The notes beneath the pieces are model-generated. The model saw only the letters and a list, made by a program, of their open reading frames with translations, had not been told where the DNA came from and made no database searches. Below are positions 8,617-17,563 of a stretch of 64,000 nucleotides of DNA, one piece after another. Location: positions 1 through 64,000 of the forward strand of contig JAFDWN010000020.1 in the NCBI GenBank assembly GCA_018268465.1. Direction: 5' to 3'. The DNA is from Actinomycetota bacterium (lineage in GTDB: Bacteria > Actinomycetota > Actinomycetes > Mycobacteriales > Mycobacteriaceae). The number at the start of each line of letters is the position of its first letter. Positions within the stretch are counted from its first letter, which is position 1. Made by a program: the position numbers and the translations under genes.

Positions 8617-8655
8617 CATCGCCCGGTCTGCGCGCTCCGCGCGGGCCGGGCGATG
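8617..8655 (+). terminator. Hairpin terminator after ald
   Basis: Ten-base arms CATCGCCCGG (8617-8626) and CCGGGCGATG (8646-8655) enclose a GC-rich inner hairpin. No U tract follows, which is a common mycobacterial form. It lies 26 bases after the ald stop codon. Confidence 0.6.
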
Positions 8656-8687
8656 ATTCCGTTCCGGCCGGATCGCCATCGACATAG

Positions 8688-8701
8688 TTGACATCTGTCA
8701 A
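8688..8701. promoter_or_regulatory. Palindrome TTGACA-TC-TGTCAA before the GXWXG gene
   Basis: This perfect 6-2-6 inverted repeat ends 13 bases before the start codon of the GXWXG/DUF4334 gene. Its left arm is also an exact -35 hexamer, but the spacing leaves no room for a -10 box before the ATG, so an operator is the better reading. No regulator gene is adjacent. Confidence 0.45.
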
Positions 8702-8714
8702 GTACGGTGGGCGG

Positions 8715-9278
8715 ATGCTTCTCGACGAGCTGCTTCCCGCCGTGCCGCACACCACCGCCGACGCGCTGGCCGTCTTCGATTCCGCCCCGGCTGTCGAACC
8801 CGACGTCATGATCGGAACCTGGCGCGGCGCCGAAGTCCCCACCGGACACCCCTTGGACGGACTGCTCGAGGCCAGCGGATGGTGGGGTAAACAGTTCGTC
8901 GACGCCGAGACGGTGCACCCGCTGTTGTTCCCCGACGCCGCGGGCACAGCGGTGTGGGCACTCAACCCGCTCCTGGCGTTCACCGGCCTCGGACTGGTGA
9001 CCAAGGTGCCCGCGCTGCGAAATCGCTCCTACGCCAAGGCGATCCAGCGGTCACGGCCGGTGCTGGCGACCCGCGCGGCAAAGGCGCGGCTGCGCACCAC
9101 CCGCTACCGGGGCACCGACACGGCGACCATGATCTACGACCAGCTACCGATCAACGATGTGTTCCGCCGGCTTTCCGACGATGCGGTCCTCGGCGCGATG
9201 GACCTGCGCGGCTCCGCGCGTCCGTATTTCTTCGTGCTGCAGCGCGACACGACGATGGCTCTCAGAGCCGAGAGCTGA
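8715..9278 (+). CDS. GXWXG / DUF4334 domain protein
   Basis: The 187-residue soluble protein has an N-terminal GXWXG motif (GTWRG, residues 34-38) followed by a DUF4334 region with the segments GWWGKQFVDAETVHPLLF and YDQLPINDVFRRL. Members are small uncharacterised proteins, often next to lipid-metabolism or oxidoreductase genes; no activity can be assigned. The start is the ATG at 8715, preceded by GGTGGGCGG, which gives the usual N-terminus MLLDELL. An earlier in-frame codon at 8688 lies inside the upstream palindrome and is less likely. The gene is monocistronic between the ald terminator and the biosynthetic cluster. Confidence 0.8.
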   Translation: MLLDELLPAVPHTTADALAVFDSAPAVEPDVMIGTWRGAEVPTGHPLDGLLEASGWWGKQFVDAETVHPLLFPDAAGTAVWALNPLLAFTGLGLVTKVPALRNRSYAKAIQRSRPVLATRAAKARLRTTRYRGTDTATMIYDQLPINDVFRRLSDDAVLGAMDLRGSARPYFFVLQRDTTMALRAES

Positions 9279-9459
9279 CCGGGCAGCACATCTGCGTCGG
9301 GCGACGACCGCGCCGCGAGGGTGCGTCGCGCCCGGTGACCGGCCGGTTCGGCGTCGATCCGATTCGCCGTGACCGCGGTACAGAGGACAGTACGTCACCC
9401 CGCCGTCCGTCCCGATACATCGTGTCGGAGATTTTTGCCAGGAATGTGAACCAGAAGCC

Positions 9460-9465
9460 GATAAT
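9460..9465 (+). promoter_or_regulatory. Possible -10 element before the dar cluster
   Basis: GATAAT lies 45 bases before the darB start codon within a 230-base gap that otherwise shows no gene. A TTGCCA at 9435-9440 could act as a weak -35 with a long 19-base spacer. GGGAG seven bases before the ATG at 9510 is the ribosome binding site. This is the most plausible promoter of the forward biosynthetic operon, on weak evidence. Confidence 0.35.
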
Positions 9466-9509
9466 TCTCGTGTCCACACCACTGGCACCGGACGACCGGG
9501 AGCGACGAC

Positions 9510-10640
9510 ATGAGCGCATACATCACAGCCACGGGCAGGTTCCTACCCGGTGAGCCGGTATCGAACGAAGAAATCGAGGACTACATCGGCACGGCGGGTC
9601 GCGCCACCACCGATCTGCGCGACATCACCCTCGCGAACTGCGGCATCAAAACCCGCTATTACGCGATCGACAAGAACCAGCAAACCGTCATATCGAACGC
9701 AGCCATGGCAGCCGGCGCCGTGCGCAACGCCGTCGACCGTGCTGGAATCGGCCCTGGCGACGTCGAACTACTATGCGCAGCAACCACGATTGCCGACGTG
9801 CTGGCGCCCGGGCACGCCAGTATGGTGCACGGCGAACTGGGCTACGGCCCGCTGGAGATCGCCACCGCGCACGGTGTGTGCAGTTCGGGGATGATGGCCC
9901 TGAAGAACGCCTACCTGCAAGTGGCCGTGGGCGAGAAGCGGACCGCGGTCAGCGTGGCCAGCGAGTTCGCGTCCCGATTCTTCAAGAATTCCCGTTATGT
10001 CCAGATGGGAGCGACGGCCGACGAGGGCTCCCTGCCGCTCGAGGCCGCATTCCTGCGCTACATGCTCTCCGATGGCGCGGGCGCGATGGTGGTCTCGGAT
10101 CAACCGTCAGCGGCGGGGGTCAGCCTGCGCATCGACTGGATCTCGCTGACGTCCTACGCCAACACCGAGAAGGCGTGCATGTTCGGCGGCGCCACCGACA
10201 ACGCCCGTGCGCAGTCCTGGGGGGACTACCCGTCGGCCTCCGAGGCCGACGCCGCCGGCGCACTGGTGCTGCGGCAGGATCTGTCGCTGCTTCCCCACCT
10301 GGTGAAAGTCGGAGTCGACGAGTACGAACGTCTGCTCGCTCTTGGCAGGTTCGATCCGGCGACGTTGACCTGGATTCCCGCGCACTATTCGAGCGAGCGT
10401 ATGAAATCCATTGTCTTCGGCGAATTCTCGCGACGCGGAGTGGATGCCGGCACGCCCGACATGTGGTACAGCAACCTGACCAGTGTCGGCAACATCGGCA
10501 GCGCCTCGATGTACATCATCCTCGACGAGATGCTCACCGAGGGATTGATCAAGGACGGCGACACGCTGCTGTGCATGGTTCCGGAATCCGGCCGGTTCGC
10601 GATTTCCTTCATGCATCTGACGGCGGTGGAATCCCGGTAA
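9510..10640 (+). CDS. darB: DarB-like beta-ketoacyl-ACP synthase III
   Basis: This 376-residue thiolase-fold condensing enzyme has the KAS III catalytic triad in order: Cys124 (HGVCSSG), His292 (WIPAH) and Asn328 (SVGNIG). Its length, divergence from FabH and the immediately following DarA partner place it with the DarB ketosynthases of dialkylresorcinol and flexirubin clusters, which join two fatty-acid-derived chains by Claisen condensation. GGGAG stands seven bases before the ATG. The stop overlaps the darA start as TAATG. A stand-alone FabH role in fatty acid synthesis is unlikely given the operon. The chain lengths of the substrates cannot be read from sequence. Confidence 0.85.
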   Translation: MSAYITATGRFLPGEPVSNEEIEDYIGTAGRATTDLRDITLANCGIKTRYYAIDKNQQTVISNAAMAAGAVRNAVDRAGIGPGDVELLCAATTIADVLAPGHASMVHGELGYGPLEIATAHGVCSSGMMALKNAYLQVAVGEKRTAVSVASEFASRFFKNSRYVQMGATADEGSLPLEAAFLRYMLSDGAGAMVVSDQPSAAGVSLRIDWISLTSYANTEKACMFGGATDNARAQSWGDYPSASEADAAGALVLRQDLSLLPHLVKVGVDEYERLLALGRFDPATLTWIPAHYSSERMKSIVFGEFSRRGVDAGTPDMWYSNLTSVGNIGSASMYIILDEMLTEGLIKDGDTLLCMVPESGRFAISFMHLTAVESR

Positions 10641-11584
10641 TGGCCCGGGCAGCCGGGGAGGAGGCGCGCGGCCGGCAGGACCCGCGCGCGACGGTCTATC
10701 TCTACACCCAGACCGGACAGCTGCGCGAGGTTGCCGAGGCATTCACCGCGCCGCTGACCGCCAGCGGATGGGACATCAGCTGGGTCGAGGTGACACCCCA
10801 AGTGGCGTATCCGTTCCCGTGGCCCGTTCGGCGGTTTTTCGGGGTGTTCCCCGACGCGGTGGATCCCGACGCGCTGGTGGAACTCGTCGACCCGGCCGGT
10901 GGCTTCGGCACGAATGCCGGCGATGTGGTGATCCTGGCCTCCCAGGTGTGGTACCTGTCCCCCTCACTCCCGATCCGCTCGCTGCTCACCACCCATCCCG
11001 AGGCGTTTCGCGACCGGCACGTGGTGTCGGTGATCGCGTGCCGCAACATGTGGTACTCCGCGGCGATCGAGACCGCGGCGCTGCTGCGGTCGGCCGGTGC
11101 GCGCAGCGTGCGAACGGTTGTCGCGACCGACACACGACGCTCGGCGACCACGCTGGTGACCACGCTGCGCTGGCTGCTTACCGGAAAGCGCGAACCATTC
11201 CTGTGGTTCGGGCGTGCCGGGGTCGGCCCCGACGAACTCGCCAGAGTCGAAGCGGTGGGACGGGACGTTGCCGAGTCGAGGCCGTTACCGGTTGACGCGG
11301 CTCTTGTCGTGCCCGCCCTTGCCGCCGCAGATCTATTCGCGGGCAGGGTGTTTCGGCGGTGGGGAGCGAAGATCCGGTCGGCGCGGCGGTTCGGCGCGGC
11401 CGCGTATGCCGCCGGCCTCACCGCCTTCGCGCTCACGCTGGGGATTGCCATCGTGGTCGGCCTGCCGGTGATCGGATTGGCGGCGCTGGCCGGCGGCGCG
11501 CGCTTCGCGACGGGTGTTCGCGAGTACACGGCCCGCCGGATCACGTTCGGCGACACGGCGGTCCATCCGGAGGTCGAGATATGA
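10640..11584 (+). CDS. darA: DarA-like dialkylresorcinol condensing enzyme
   Basis: The 314-residue protein matches the DarA family from end to end. It has a flavodoxin-like start (VYLYTQTGQLREV), a PYPFPWPVRRFFGVFPD block, ASQVWYLSPSLPIRS, an ACRNMWYSA block and TTLRWLLTGKREPF. A long hydrophobic stretch at about residues 255-295 should form one or two membrane segments, so the enzyme is probably membrane-tethered near lipid substrates. DarA works with DarB to cyclise two coupled beta-ketoacyl chains to a dialkyl cyclohexanedione, the precursor of a 2,5-dialkylresorcinol. The start is fused to the darB stop, and the end is 13 bases from the ACP gene. DarA is best known from Proteobacteria and Bacteroidetes, so its presence in a mycobacterial backbone is notable. 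Confidence 0.85.
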   Translation: MARAAGEEARGRQDPRATVYLYTQTGQLREVAEAFTAPLTASGWDISWVEVTPQVAYPFPWPVRRFFGVFPDAVDPDALVELVDPAGGFGTNAGDVVILASQVWYLSPSLPIRSLLTTHPEAFRDRHVVSVIACRNMWYSAAIETAALLRSAGARSVRTVVATDTRRSATTLVTTLRWLLTGKREPFLWFGRAGVGPDELARVEAVGRDVAESRPLPVDAALVVPALAAADLFAGRVFRRWGAKIRSARRFGAAAYAAGLTAFALTLGIAIVVGLPVIGLAALAGGARFATGVREYTARRITFGDTAVHPEVEI

Positions 11585-11597
11585 CGGAACGCCGACG

Positions 11598-11855
11598 ATG
11601 ACCCCCGAGTCCACCCATCGGGAACTGGTCGACTGGCTGACCACCAAAGTGGCCGGATACCTCAACGTGGCCCCCGACGTGATCGACGACGACACCCCGC
11701 TGGCCGACTACGGAATCGACTCGGCGGCAAGTCTGGCGTTGTGCGCCGACCTCGAATGCGAGAAGGGCTACGCCGTCGACACCACGATCGTCTGGGACTA
11801 CGCGACCATCGCAGCCATCGCCACCCACCTCGTGTCCGGGCAGGCCGCGCCGTGA
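11598..11855 (+). CDS. Free-standing acyl carrier protein
   Basis: The gene encodes an 85-residue four-helix carrier protein. The phosphopantetheine site is Ser42 in YGIDSAASLAL, which departs slightly from the usual GxDSL motif by having Ala after Ser. The start at ATG 11598 keeps the full first helix; a longer frame upstream runs through darA and is not real. The stop overlaps the GTG start of the PKS gene (GTGA), showing translational coupling. It probably carries the fatty acyl starter loaded by the FAAL, or one of the two chains joined by DarB. The phosphopantetheinyl transferase PptT encoded at 28.5-29.2 kb is a likely activator. Confidence 0.9.
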   Translation: MTPESTHRELVDWLTTKVAGYLNVAPDVIDDDTPLADYGIDSAASLALCADLECEKGYAVDTTIVWDYATIAAIATHLVSGQAAP

Positions 11856-14815
11856 CACCCATCGCGGTGGTCGGCATCGACTGCCGCTTCCCCCGCGCAC
11901 CCGACAAGGACGCGTTCTGGCGGCTGATGATGGACGGTGTCGTGACCGACACCGAGGTGCCGCCGCAGCGCTGGGACGTCGACACCTACTACCACCCCGA
12001 CGGCGTCGCCGGCACGATGAACACCCGGCGCGCACACTTCATCGACGACGCGGACGCCTTCGACAACGAGTTCTTTGGCATCGCACCCGTCGAGGCGGCC
12101 GCACTGGATCCGCAGCACCGGCTGCTGCTGCAGTCGTCGTGGCGAGCGCTCGAGGACGCGGCCATCGACCCGCGGTCGCTGGCCGGCACCCCGACCGGGG
12201 TGTACGTCGGGGTCATGTCCAGCGAGTGGAGCACCCTGCAGATCATCGACTTCGCCCGGCTGTCCGCGGTGCGCGGCACCGGCAGCGGGTATTTCATGGC
12301 GGCCAATCGCATCTCCTACCACCTCGGCCTGACCGGCCCGAGTATGGCTATCGACTCCGCCTGTTCGTCCTCGCTGCTGGCGATCCAGCAGGGATGCGCC
12401 GCGCTGCGCGCCGGGGACACCGACACCGTGATCGCTGCCGGAGCGAATCTTCTTCTGATACCTGCGCTTTCGATCTTCTACACCCAGGCGCGACTGTCAG
12501 CGCCCGACGGGCGCTGCAAGCCGTTCGGACGGGACGCCGACGGCATCGGCCGCGGTGACGGCGTGGCAGCGGTGGTGTTGCGCCGACTCGACGACGCCCT
12601 CACCGACGGGCAGCCGATCTACGCGGTGGTCAAGAGCTCCGTCGCCAACCACGACGGGCGCAGCAACGGGATCACCGCGCCGAACCGTCGCGCGCAGGTG
12701 GCGCTGATGCGGCGCGCGCTGGAGCTGGCGGGGGTCGACGCGGGACAGCTGTCCTTCGTCGAGGCACACGGCACCGGCACGGTTCTCGGCGACATGATCG
12801 AGGCCAACGCGCTGGGCGACATCCACCGGACCCGGGGCGGCGCACCGTGCCTGCTGGGTTCGGTCAAGGGCAATATCGGCCACACGGAGGGCAGCGCGGG
12901 GATCGCCGCATTCGTCAAGGCGTGCCTGGCCCTGCACCACCACACGCTGCCGCCGACGGTGTACGGCGAGGCCGCCAATCCGCGGCTGCGGCTCGACGAC
13001 AACGGTCTGCGGCTCGCCCACGGCCCCGAGCAGCTGCCCGCCGCGGGCTCTCTCGGGGCGGTCAGCTCGTTCGGGCTGGGGGGCAGCAACGCCCATGTGG
13101 TGCTCGAGGCGGCCCCGGTCACCACGCCACCCCCGCCCGGACGATACGGCGTCCTGACGCTGTCGGCGCCCTCCCCGCAGGGCCTGCGGCGCAATGCCGG
13201 TGCGGCCGCAGACGCGCTGGAAGCGGTCGACGCCACGCAGGTAGCCGGCTGGTGCCGGACCACCAACGCCGTCAAACGGGCGTTCCGGGACCGCGTCGTA
13301 CTCGCCGGCGACCGCGACACGATCCTCGACGGCTTACGGCGGTTCGCCGCGGGAGCCCACACCGGCCCGGCGTCCTCGGCACCGCCGCGCGGCGCCCCGG
13401 CCCGGATCGGATTGCTGTGTTCCGGGCAGGGCACCCCGTTCCCCGGCATGACCCGGCCCCTGTACGACACCAATCCGGTCTATCGCGCCCATCTCGACGC
13501 CGTCGTCGGCGCACTCGACCCGCACCTGCAATCGCCGCTGCTCGCGGTGATCCTCGGTGAGCGGCCCGGCCTCGACGACACCGCGCTGGCACAGCCCGCC
13601 TTGTTCGCGGTGTCCTATGCGCTGGGAAAGACGTTGCTGCAGAGCGGAATCCGGATCGCTTTCGGCATCGGCCACAGCCTTGGCGAGGTGAGCATCGCAT
13701 GCCTGGCCGGCATCCTGCCGGTCGGGGACGCGGCCCGGCTCGTCGCCGCCAGGGGCCGGTTGATGGCCTCGCTGCCCCCTGGCGGGGCGATGTTCGCCGC
13801 CGATCTCGGCACCGAACGTGCCGAGGCCGCCCTCGCCGAGGCGCCGGGCTGCGTCATCGCCGCGATCAACGGCCCGACCGCGCTGACCATCTCCGGACCC
13901 ACCGACGCCGTGGCGGTCGCCCGTGCCGCGATCCGGCGCCACGGCGGCAGGACGACGGATCTCACGGTGTCACACGCGTTCCATTCGCCGCTGATGGAGC
14001 CCATCGTGGCGCAGTTCCGCGGCGAACTGGCCGGGTTGCAGCCGGACGCCGCCGATTTCCCGGTGTACTCCACGGTGCTGGGCGCACCGGTCGACGGCCA
14101 CGATATGGACGCCGACTACTGGGCACGCCAGATCTGCGCACCGGTGCGGTTTCTCGACGCCGTCCGCGGCGCGCTGGACGCGGTGCCCGCCGACTACGTC
14201 GCCGAAGCGGGACCGCGGTCCACACTGTTGACACTGGCCCGCAAATGCGGACTCCCCGCGGACATCCCGTCGATGGTGCTGTGCGGTGGGCCCGATGCAC
14301 CGGGCACCGAGCTGCTCGAGGCGGCCGCGACGCTGCTGCGGGACGGCTATTCACCGGATTTGACGGCGCTGTCCGGCCATCCGGGCGGCCAGCTGAACCG
14401 GCTCCCGCCGTACGTCTTCGATACATCCCGCCGCTACTGGTTCGATCATGCGGTGACCGTCGTCACGGACACTCCAGGACCTGCCGGGGAGGACGCAGCC
14501 GGCCCCGCAGATGACGCGCAACGGGGAGCCGACAGCGCGGTGCTCCGCCTGATCGCCGAGATCGGCGGCTATCCCCTGACCGAGCTGACGCCCTCAAGCC
14601 GCCTCGCCGAGGATCTCGGCTACGACTCACTGCTGCAGCTCCGCCTGCTCGACCGGCTGCGCACCGAGTTCCCCACCTTGGCCGACGTCACGGTCGCCGA
14701 CGTGCTTCCGAAGATCCACAGCGTAGGCGATCTCGTCGACTTCGTCGTGCAGCGGCTCGATCAACGCGTGACGTCCGACGGACGCCACGGTGGCGTGGCA
14801 CCGGAAGGGAGTTGA
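11852..14815 (+). CDS. Single-module non-reducing type I PKS (KS-AT-ACP)
   Basis: The 987-residue synthase has three domains. A ketosynthase (residues 1-420) has Cys171 in DSACSSS and His306 and His344 in EAHGTGT and GNIGHTEGS. An acyltransferase (about 518-840) has Ser609 in GHSLGE and a HAFH signature at 708-711, which indicates malonyl-CoA. An ACP (about 893-968) has Ser926 in LGYDSLLQL. There is no ketoreductase, dehydratase, enoylreductase or thioesterase. One extension without reduction gives an ACP-bound beta-ketoacyl chain, the substrate type a DarA/DarB pair uses. The GTG at 11852 overlaps the ACP stop, and the end overlaps or abuts the FAAL gene. Product release is presumably by DarB. 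Confidence 0.93.
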   Translation: MTPIAVVGIDCRFPRAPDKDAFWRLMMDGVVTDTEVPPQRWDVDTYYHPDGVAGTMNTRRAHFIDDADAFDNEFFGIAPVEAAALDPQHRLLLQSSWRALEDAAIDPRSLAGTPTGVYVGVMSSEWSTLQIIDFARLSAVRGTGSGYFMAANRISYHLGLTGPSMAIDSACSSSLLAIQQGCAALRAGDTDTVIAAGANLLLIPALSIFYTQARLSAPDGRCKPFGRDADGIGRGDGVAAVVLRRLDDALTDGQPIYAVVKSSVANHDGRSNGITAPNRRAQVALMRRALELAGVDAGQLSFVEAHGTGTVLGDMIEANALGDIHRTRGGAPCLLGSVKGNIGHTEGSAGIAAFVKACLALHHHTLPPTVYGEAANPRLRLDDNGLRLAHGPEQLPAAGSLGAVSSFGLGGSNAHVVLEAAPVTTPPPPGRYGVLTLSAPSPQGLRRNAGAAADALEAVDATQVAGWCRTTNAVKRAFRDRVVLAGDRDTILDGLRRFAAGAHTGPASSAPPRGAPARIGLLCSGQGTPFPGMTRPLYDTNPVYRAHLDAVVGALDPHLQSPLLAVILGERPGLDDTALAQPALFAVSYALGKTLLQSGIRIAFGIGHSLGEVSIACLAGILPVGDAARLVAARGRLMASLPPGGAMFAADLGTERAEAALAEAPGCVIAAINGPTALTISGPTDAVAVARAAIRRHGGRTTDLTVSHAFHSPLMEPIVAQFRGELAGLQPDAADFPVYSTVLGAPVDGHDMDADYWARQICAPVRFLDAVRGALDAVPADYVAEAGPRSTLLTLARKCGLPADIPSMVLCGGPDAPGTELLEAAATLLRDGYSPDLTALSGHPGGQLNRLPPYVFDTSRRYWFDHAVTVVTDTPGPAGEDAAGPADDAQRGADSAVLRLIAEIGGYPLTELTPSSRLAEDLGYDSLLQLRLLDRLRTEFPTLADVTVADVLPKIHSVGDLVDFVVQRLDQRVTSDGRHGGVAPEGS

Positions 14816-14820
14816 GTCTC

Positions 14821-16461
14821 GTGAGCGTCTTCACTCGCGGAATACTTGCCGCGGCGGCATCCTCGCCACGCTGTCTGACCGCGGTCGCGGGCCCCGATCC
14901 CACCCGGCTCACCTGGCGCGAAGTCCACGAGCGGGCCGTCCCCATGGTGGCCGCACTGGCCGAACGGGGTGTGGGCCGGCACGGCTCCGTCGCGGTACTC
15001 GCCGCCGACCCCGCCGAGGTGGCCCCGCTGGCGCAGGCGGTCTGGCTGCGCCGCGCCGCGCTCACCATGTTGCAGCAGCCGACCCCACGCGTCGACCTCG
15101 AGGTCTGGCTGGCCGACACCGTGCGGGCCATCCGGACGATCAACGCCGACCTCGTCGTGCTCGGCGAGCCCTTCACGATGGCACACAATCAGCTCAGCGC
15201 CCACGACCTCGACGTCTGTGACATCGAATCACTCTGCAGCACAACAGTAATCGCCGACGACGGAGTGGATCATGCCGATGAGGCGGACCTCGCGATCCGT
15301 CAACTGACGTCCGGGTCCACCGGCCAGCCGAAGGCCGTCGAAATCAGCCATGGCAATCTCGCCGCCAATGCCGTCGCGCAGCGCGACGCACTCGACCTCG
15401 ACCTCGACACCGACGTGATGCTGAGCTGGCTGCCCCTCTCCCACGACATGGGCATGATCGCCTTCGTCTGCTTCCCGATGCAGATGGGCATCGAGTCCGT
15501 CGTCGTCACCCCCGAACATTTCCTGCGTCGCCCCATCATCTGGGCCGAGCTGATCAGCCGGTACCGTGCCACCATCACCTCGGGCCCCAACTTCGCCTAC
15601 TCGGTGCTCACCCGGGTACTCCGCCGGGCCGACCCGACCGGGATCGACCTGTCCTCGCTGCGGGTCGCGGTGAACGGCGCCGAGCCCGTCAACCATCACG
15701 ACATCGCCGAGTTCGCCGCCGTCGGCGCGCGATTCGGCCTCCAGCCGACCGCGCTGATGCCCGGCTACGGACTCGCCGAGGCGACACTGGTCGTCTCGCT
15801 GGGATCGCCGCACGAACCACCGGCCGTCGACACCGTCTCGAGGCAGGCCCTCATCCAGGACCACCGTGCGCAGCCGGTCGCAGACACCTCGCAGGACGTA
15901 CGGCACATCGTGTGCTCGGGCCGTCCGGTCCCCGGCATGCGGGTACGCATCACCCGGGACGGAAACACCCTGGCGCCCAGGGAGATCGGCGCCATCGAAC
16001 TGCGCGGTCCTGCCGTGGCCCGCAGCTATCTCACGACCGACGGTGTGGTGCCGCTGGCCAACGATCGGGGATGGTTCGACACCGGAGACCTCGGTTACCT
16101 CGACGAGGACGGCCGGGTCTACGTCTGCGGCCGCAGCAAGGATCTCATCGTGGTGGCCGGGCGCAACCTCTACCCGCACGACATCGAAAGAGCCGCCGAG
16201 AACGTCGAGGGGGTGCGCAAAGGCTGCGTGATCGCGCTGCGCGTCGACGCCGATCACGAGGGCTTCGCGGTGCTGGCCGAGGTGCACGACCCCGACGACG
16301 AGGACGCGCGCCGGCGTATCGGCCGGGAGATCACCGCCCGGGTGAGCCGCCACGTCGGGCACCTGCCCAGCGAAGTCCGCCTGTTTCCCCGCGGCACCCT
16401 GCCCAAGACGCCGTCGGGCAAGCTGCGCCGGGACCGGGCCCGCGACCTGCTCCACATCTGA
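14821..16461 (+). CDS. fadD: Fatty-acyl-AMP ligase (FAAL)
   Basis: This 546-residue adenylating enzyme activates a fatty acid and passes it to an ACP. It has the ATP-binding loop QLTSGSTGQPKAVEISH, a MPGYGLAEATL motif, the FDTGDLGYLDEDGRVYVCGR hinge region and the catalytic Lys in KTPSGKLRRDR. Mycobacterial FAALs of this type pair with PKSs. The chosen start is GTG 14821, with GGAAGGGAG nine bases upstream; an in-frame TTG at 14812 overlaps the PKS stop and would add three residues. It is the last gene of the forward operon and converges on the methyltransferase gene 17 bases away. The predicted partner is the free ACP or the PKS ACP. Confidence 0.9.
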   Translation: MSVFTRGILAAAASSPRCLTAVAGPDPTRLTWREVHERAVPMVAALAERGVGRHGSVAVLAADPAEVAPLAQAVWLRRAALTMLQQPTPRVDLEVWLADTVRAIRTINADLVVLGEPFTMAHNQLSAHDLDVCDIESLCSTTVIADDGVDHADEADLAIRQLTSGSTGQPKAVEISHGNLAANAVAQRDALDLDLDTDVMLSWLPLSHDMGMIAFVCFPMQMGIESVVVTPEHFLRRPIIWAELISRYRATITSGPNFAYSVLTRVLRRADPTGIDLSSLRVAVNGAEPVNHHDIAEFAAVGARFGLQPTALMPGYGLAEATLVVSLGSPHEPPAVDTVSRQALIQDHRAQPVADTSQDVRHIVCSGRPVPGMRVRITRDGNTLAPREIGAIELRGPAVARSYLTTDGVVPLANDRGWFDTGDLGYLDEDGRVYVCGRSKDLIVVAGRNLYPHDIERAAENVEGVRKGCVIALRVDADHEGFAVLAEVHDPDDEDARRRIGREITARVSRHVGHLPSEVRLFPRGTLPKTPSGKLRRDRARDLLHI

Positions 16462-16477
16462 CGTACGCCACGCCCCG

Positions 16478-17563
16478 CTACACCGCCCGCGCCTCGACGA
16501 GGCTGATCGGCGCCGCCGTGGGCACCACCCGCGACACCCGGAATCCGCCGGCCTCAAGCAGACGGCGATACTGCGACTCCGTGCGGTCACGGCCGGCCTG
16601 CATCACCAACATCTCCAGATCGCTCCAGTGACCGACGTGTTCGCGGGTGTGGCTGGGGATCACGAGTTCGATCAGCAGGACCGTCGCACCCGGCGTCGCC
16701 GCCGCCCGGACGTTTCGCAGTATCTCGACGGCCTTCTCGTCGGGCCAGTCGTGGATGACCTGTTTGAGCATGTAGAGGTCCCCGCCCCGGGGTACGCCGT
16801 CGAAGAACGACCCCGGTACCACCCGCACCCGATCCGCGACCTGATAGCGATTCAACACCGCCGGGGCGTCGGCGACAGCCTGCGGCAGGTCGTAGAGGAC
16901 ACCGCGCGACTTCGGCGCTGCCGCCATGACCGCCGCGAGCAGCCTGCCCACCCCACCGCCGATATCGACGATGGTCGGATAGGCATCGAAGGCGTATGCC
17001 GCGGTGATCGGATCCACCACCATCTCGGTGGTGTCCGCCATGGCCTGATGGAAGATGTCGGCCAGATCGGGCTCTCGCAGCAGCAGGTCGAACGCGTCGA
17101 TTCCGTGCACCGCCGTGATCATCGACCCGCCGGTCCGCACGGCGTCGGGCAGGTAACTCCACAGTTCACGGTGGTGGCGCGAACCGACCATGCGGGCCAT
17201 CCCGGCGACCGACAGCGGCACACCGGAACGCAAGGTACCGGCGAGCGAATTCAGCGCGTAGCGACCGTCGCGGCTGCGACGGAATACCCCCCGGCCGGCC
17301 AATGCCCGCATCAGGCGGCCCAGCGCGTCGGGATCGGCGTGCACACGGCCTGCCAACTCGTCCACATCCAACGGTCCGTCGTCGAGCGCGTCCGCGACAC
17401 CGAGTTCCGCGGCCGTCGAGATCGCCTGCGCCGTCCACGCATTGAGGATCAACTCCATCATCACCGCATGGGGCGGAGCCGTGCGCAGATACAGCCGGGA
17501 CAAGGTGTGACGCCCCCGCTCGACGAGGCGGGCCACCGTGGGCGGCGGAACGCGAGCAGACAT
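16478..17563 (-). CDS. SAM-dependent O-methyltransferase
   Basis: The 361-residue enzyme is of the plant-type/acetylserotonin O-methyltransferase family. It has an N-terminal winged dimerisation domain (residues 30-110) and a C-terminal Rossmann domain with the SAM loop DIGGGVGRL near residue 200. The catalytic His is in LKQVIHDWPDE. Such enzymes methylate phenolic hydroxyls, which fits a resorcinol product. The ATG at 17563 follows GGAAGGAG by five bases and overlaps the VOC gene stop (TGATG). It is the last gene of the reverse tailoring operon. Confidence 0.88.
   Translation of the reverse strand: MSARVPPPTVARLVERGRHTLSRLYLRTAPPHAVMMELILNAWTAQAISTAAELGVADALDDGPLDVDELAGRVHADPDALGRLMRALAGRGVFRRSRDGRYALNSLAGTLRSGVPLSVAGMARMVGSRHHRELWSYLPDAVRTGGSMITAVHGIDAFDLLLREPDLADIFHQAMADTTEMVVDPITAAYAFDAYPTIVDIGGGVGRLLAAVMAAAPKSRGVLYDLPQAVADAPAVLNRYQVADRVRVVPGSFFDGVPRGGDLYMLKQVIHDWPDEKAVEILRNVRAAATPGATVLLIELVIPSHTREHVGHWSDLEMLVMQAGRDRTESQYRRLLEAGGFRVSRVVPTAAPISLVEARAV

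Noticed and set aside
8688-8693. TTGACA considered as a -35 promoter element for the GXWXG gene
   Set aside because: The start codon is only 21 bases further, leaving no space for a -10 box and transcription start before it; the operator reading is better.
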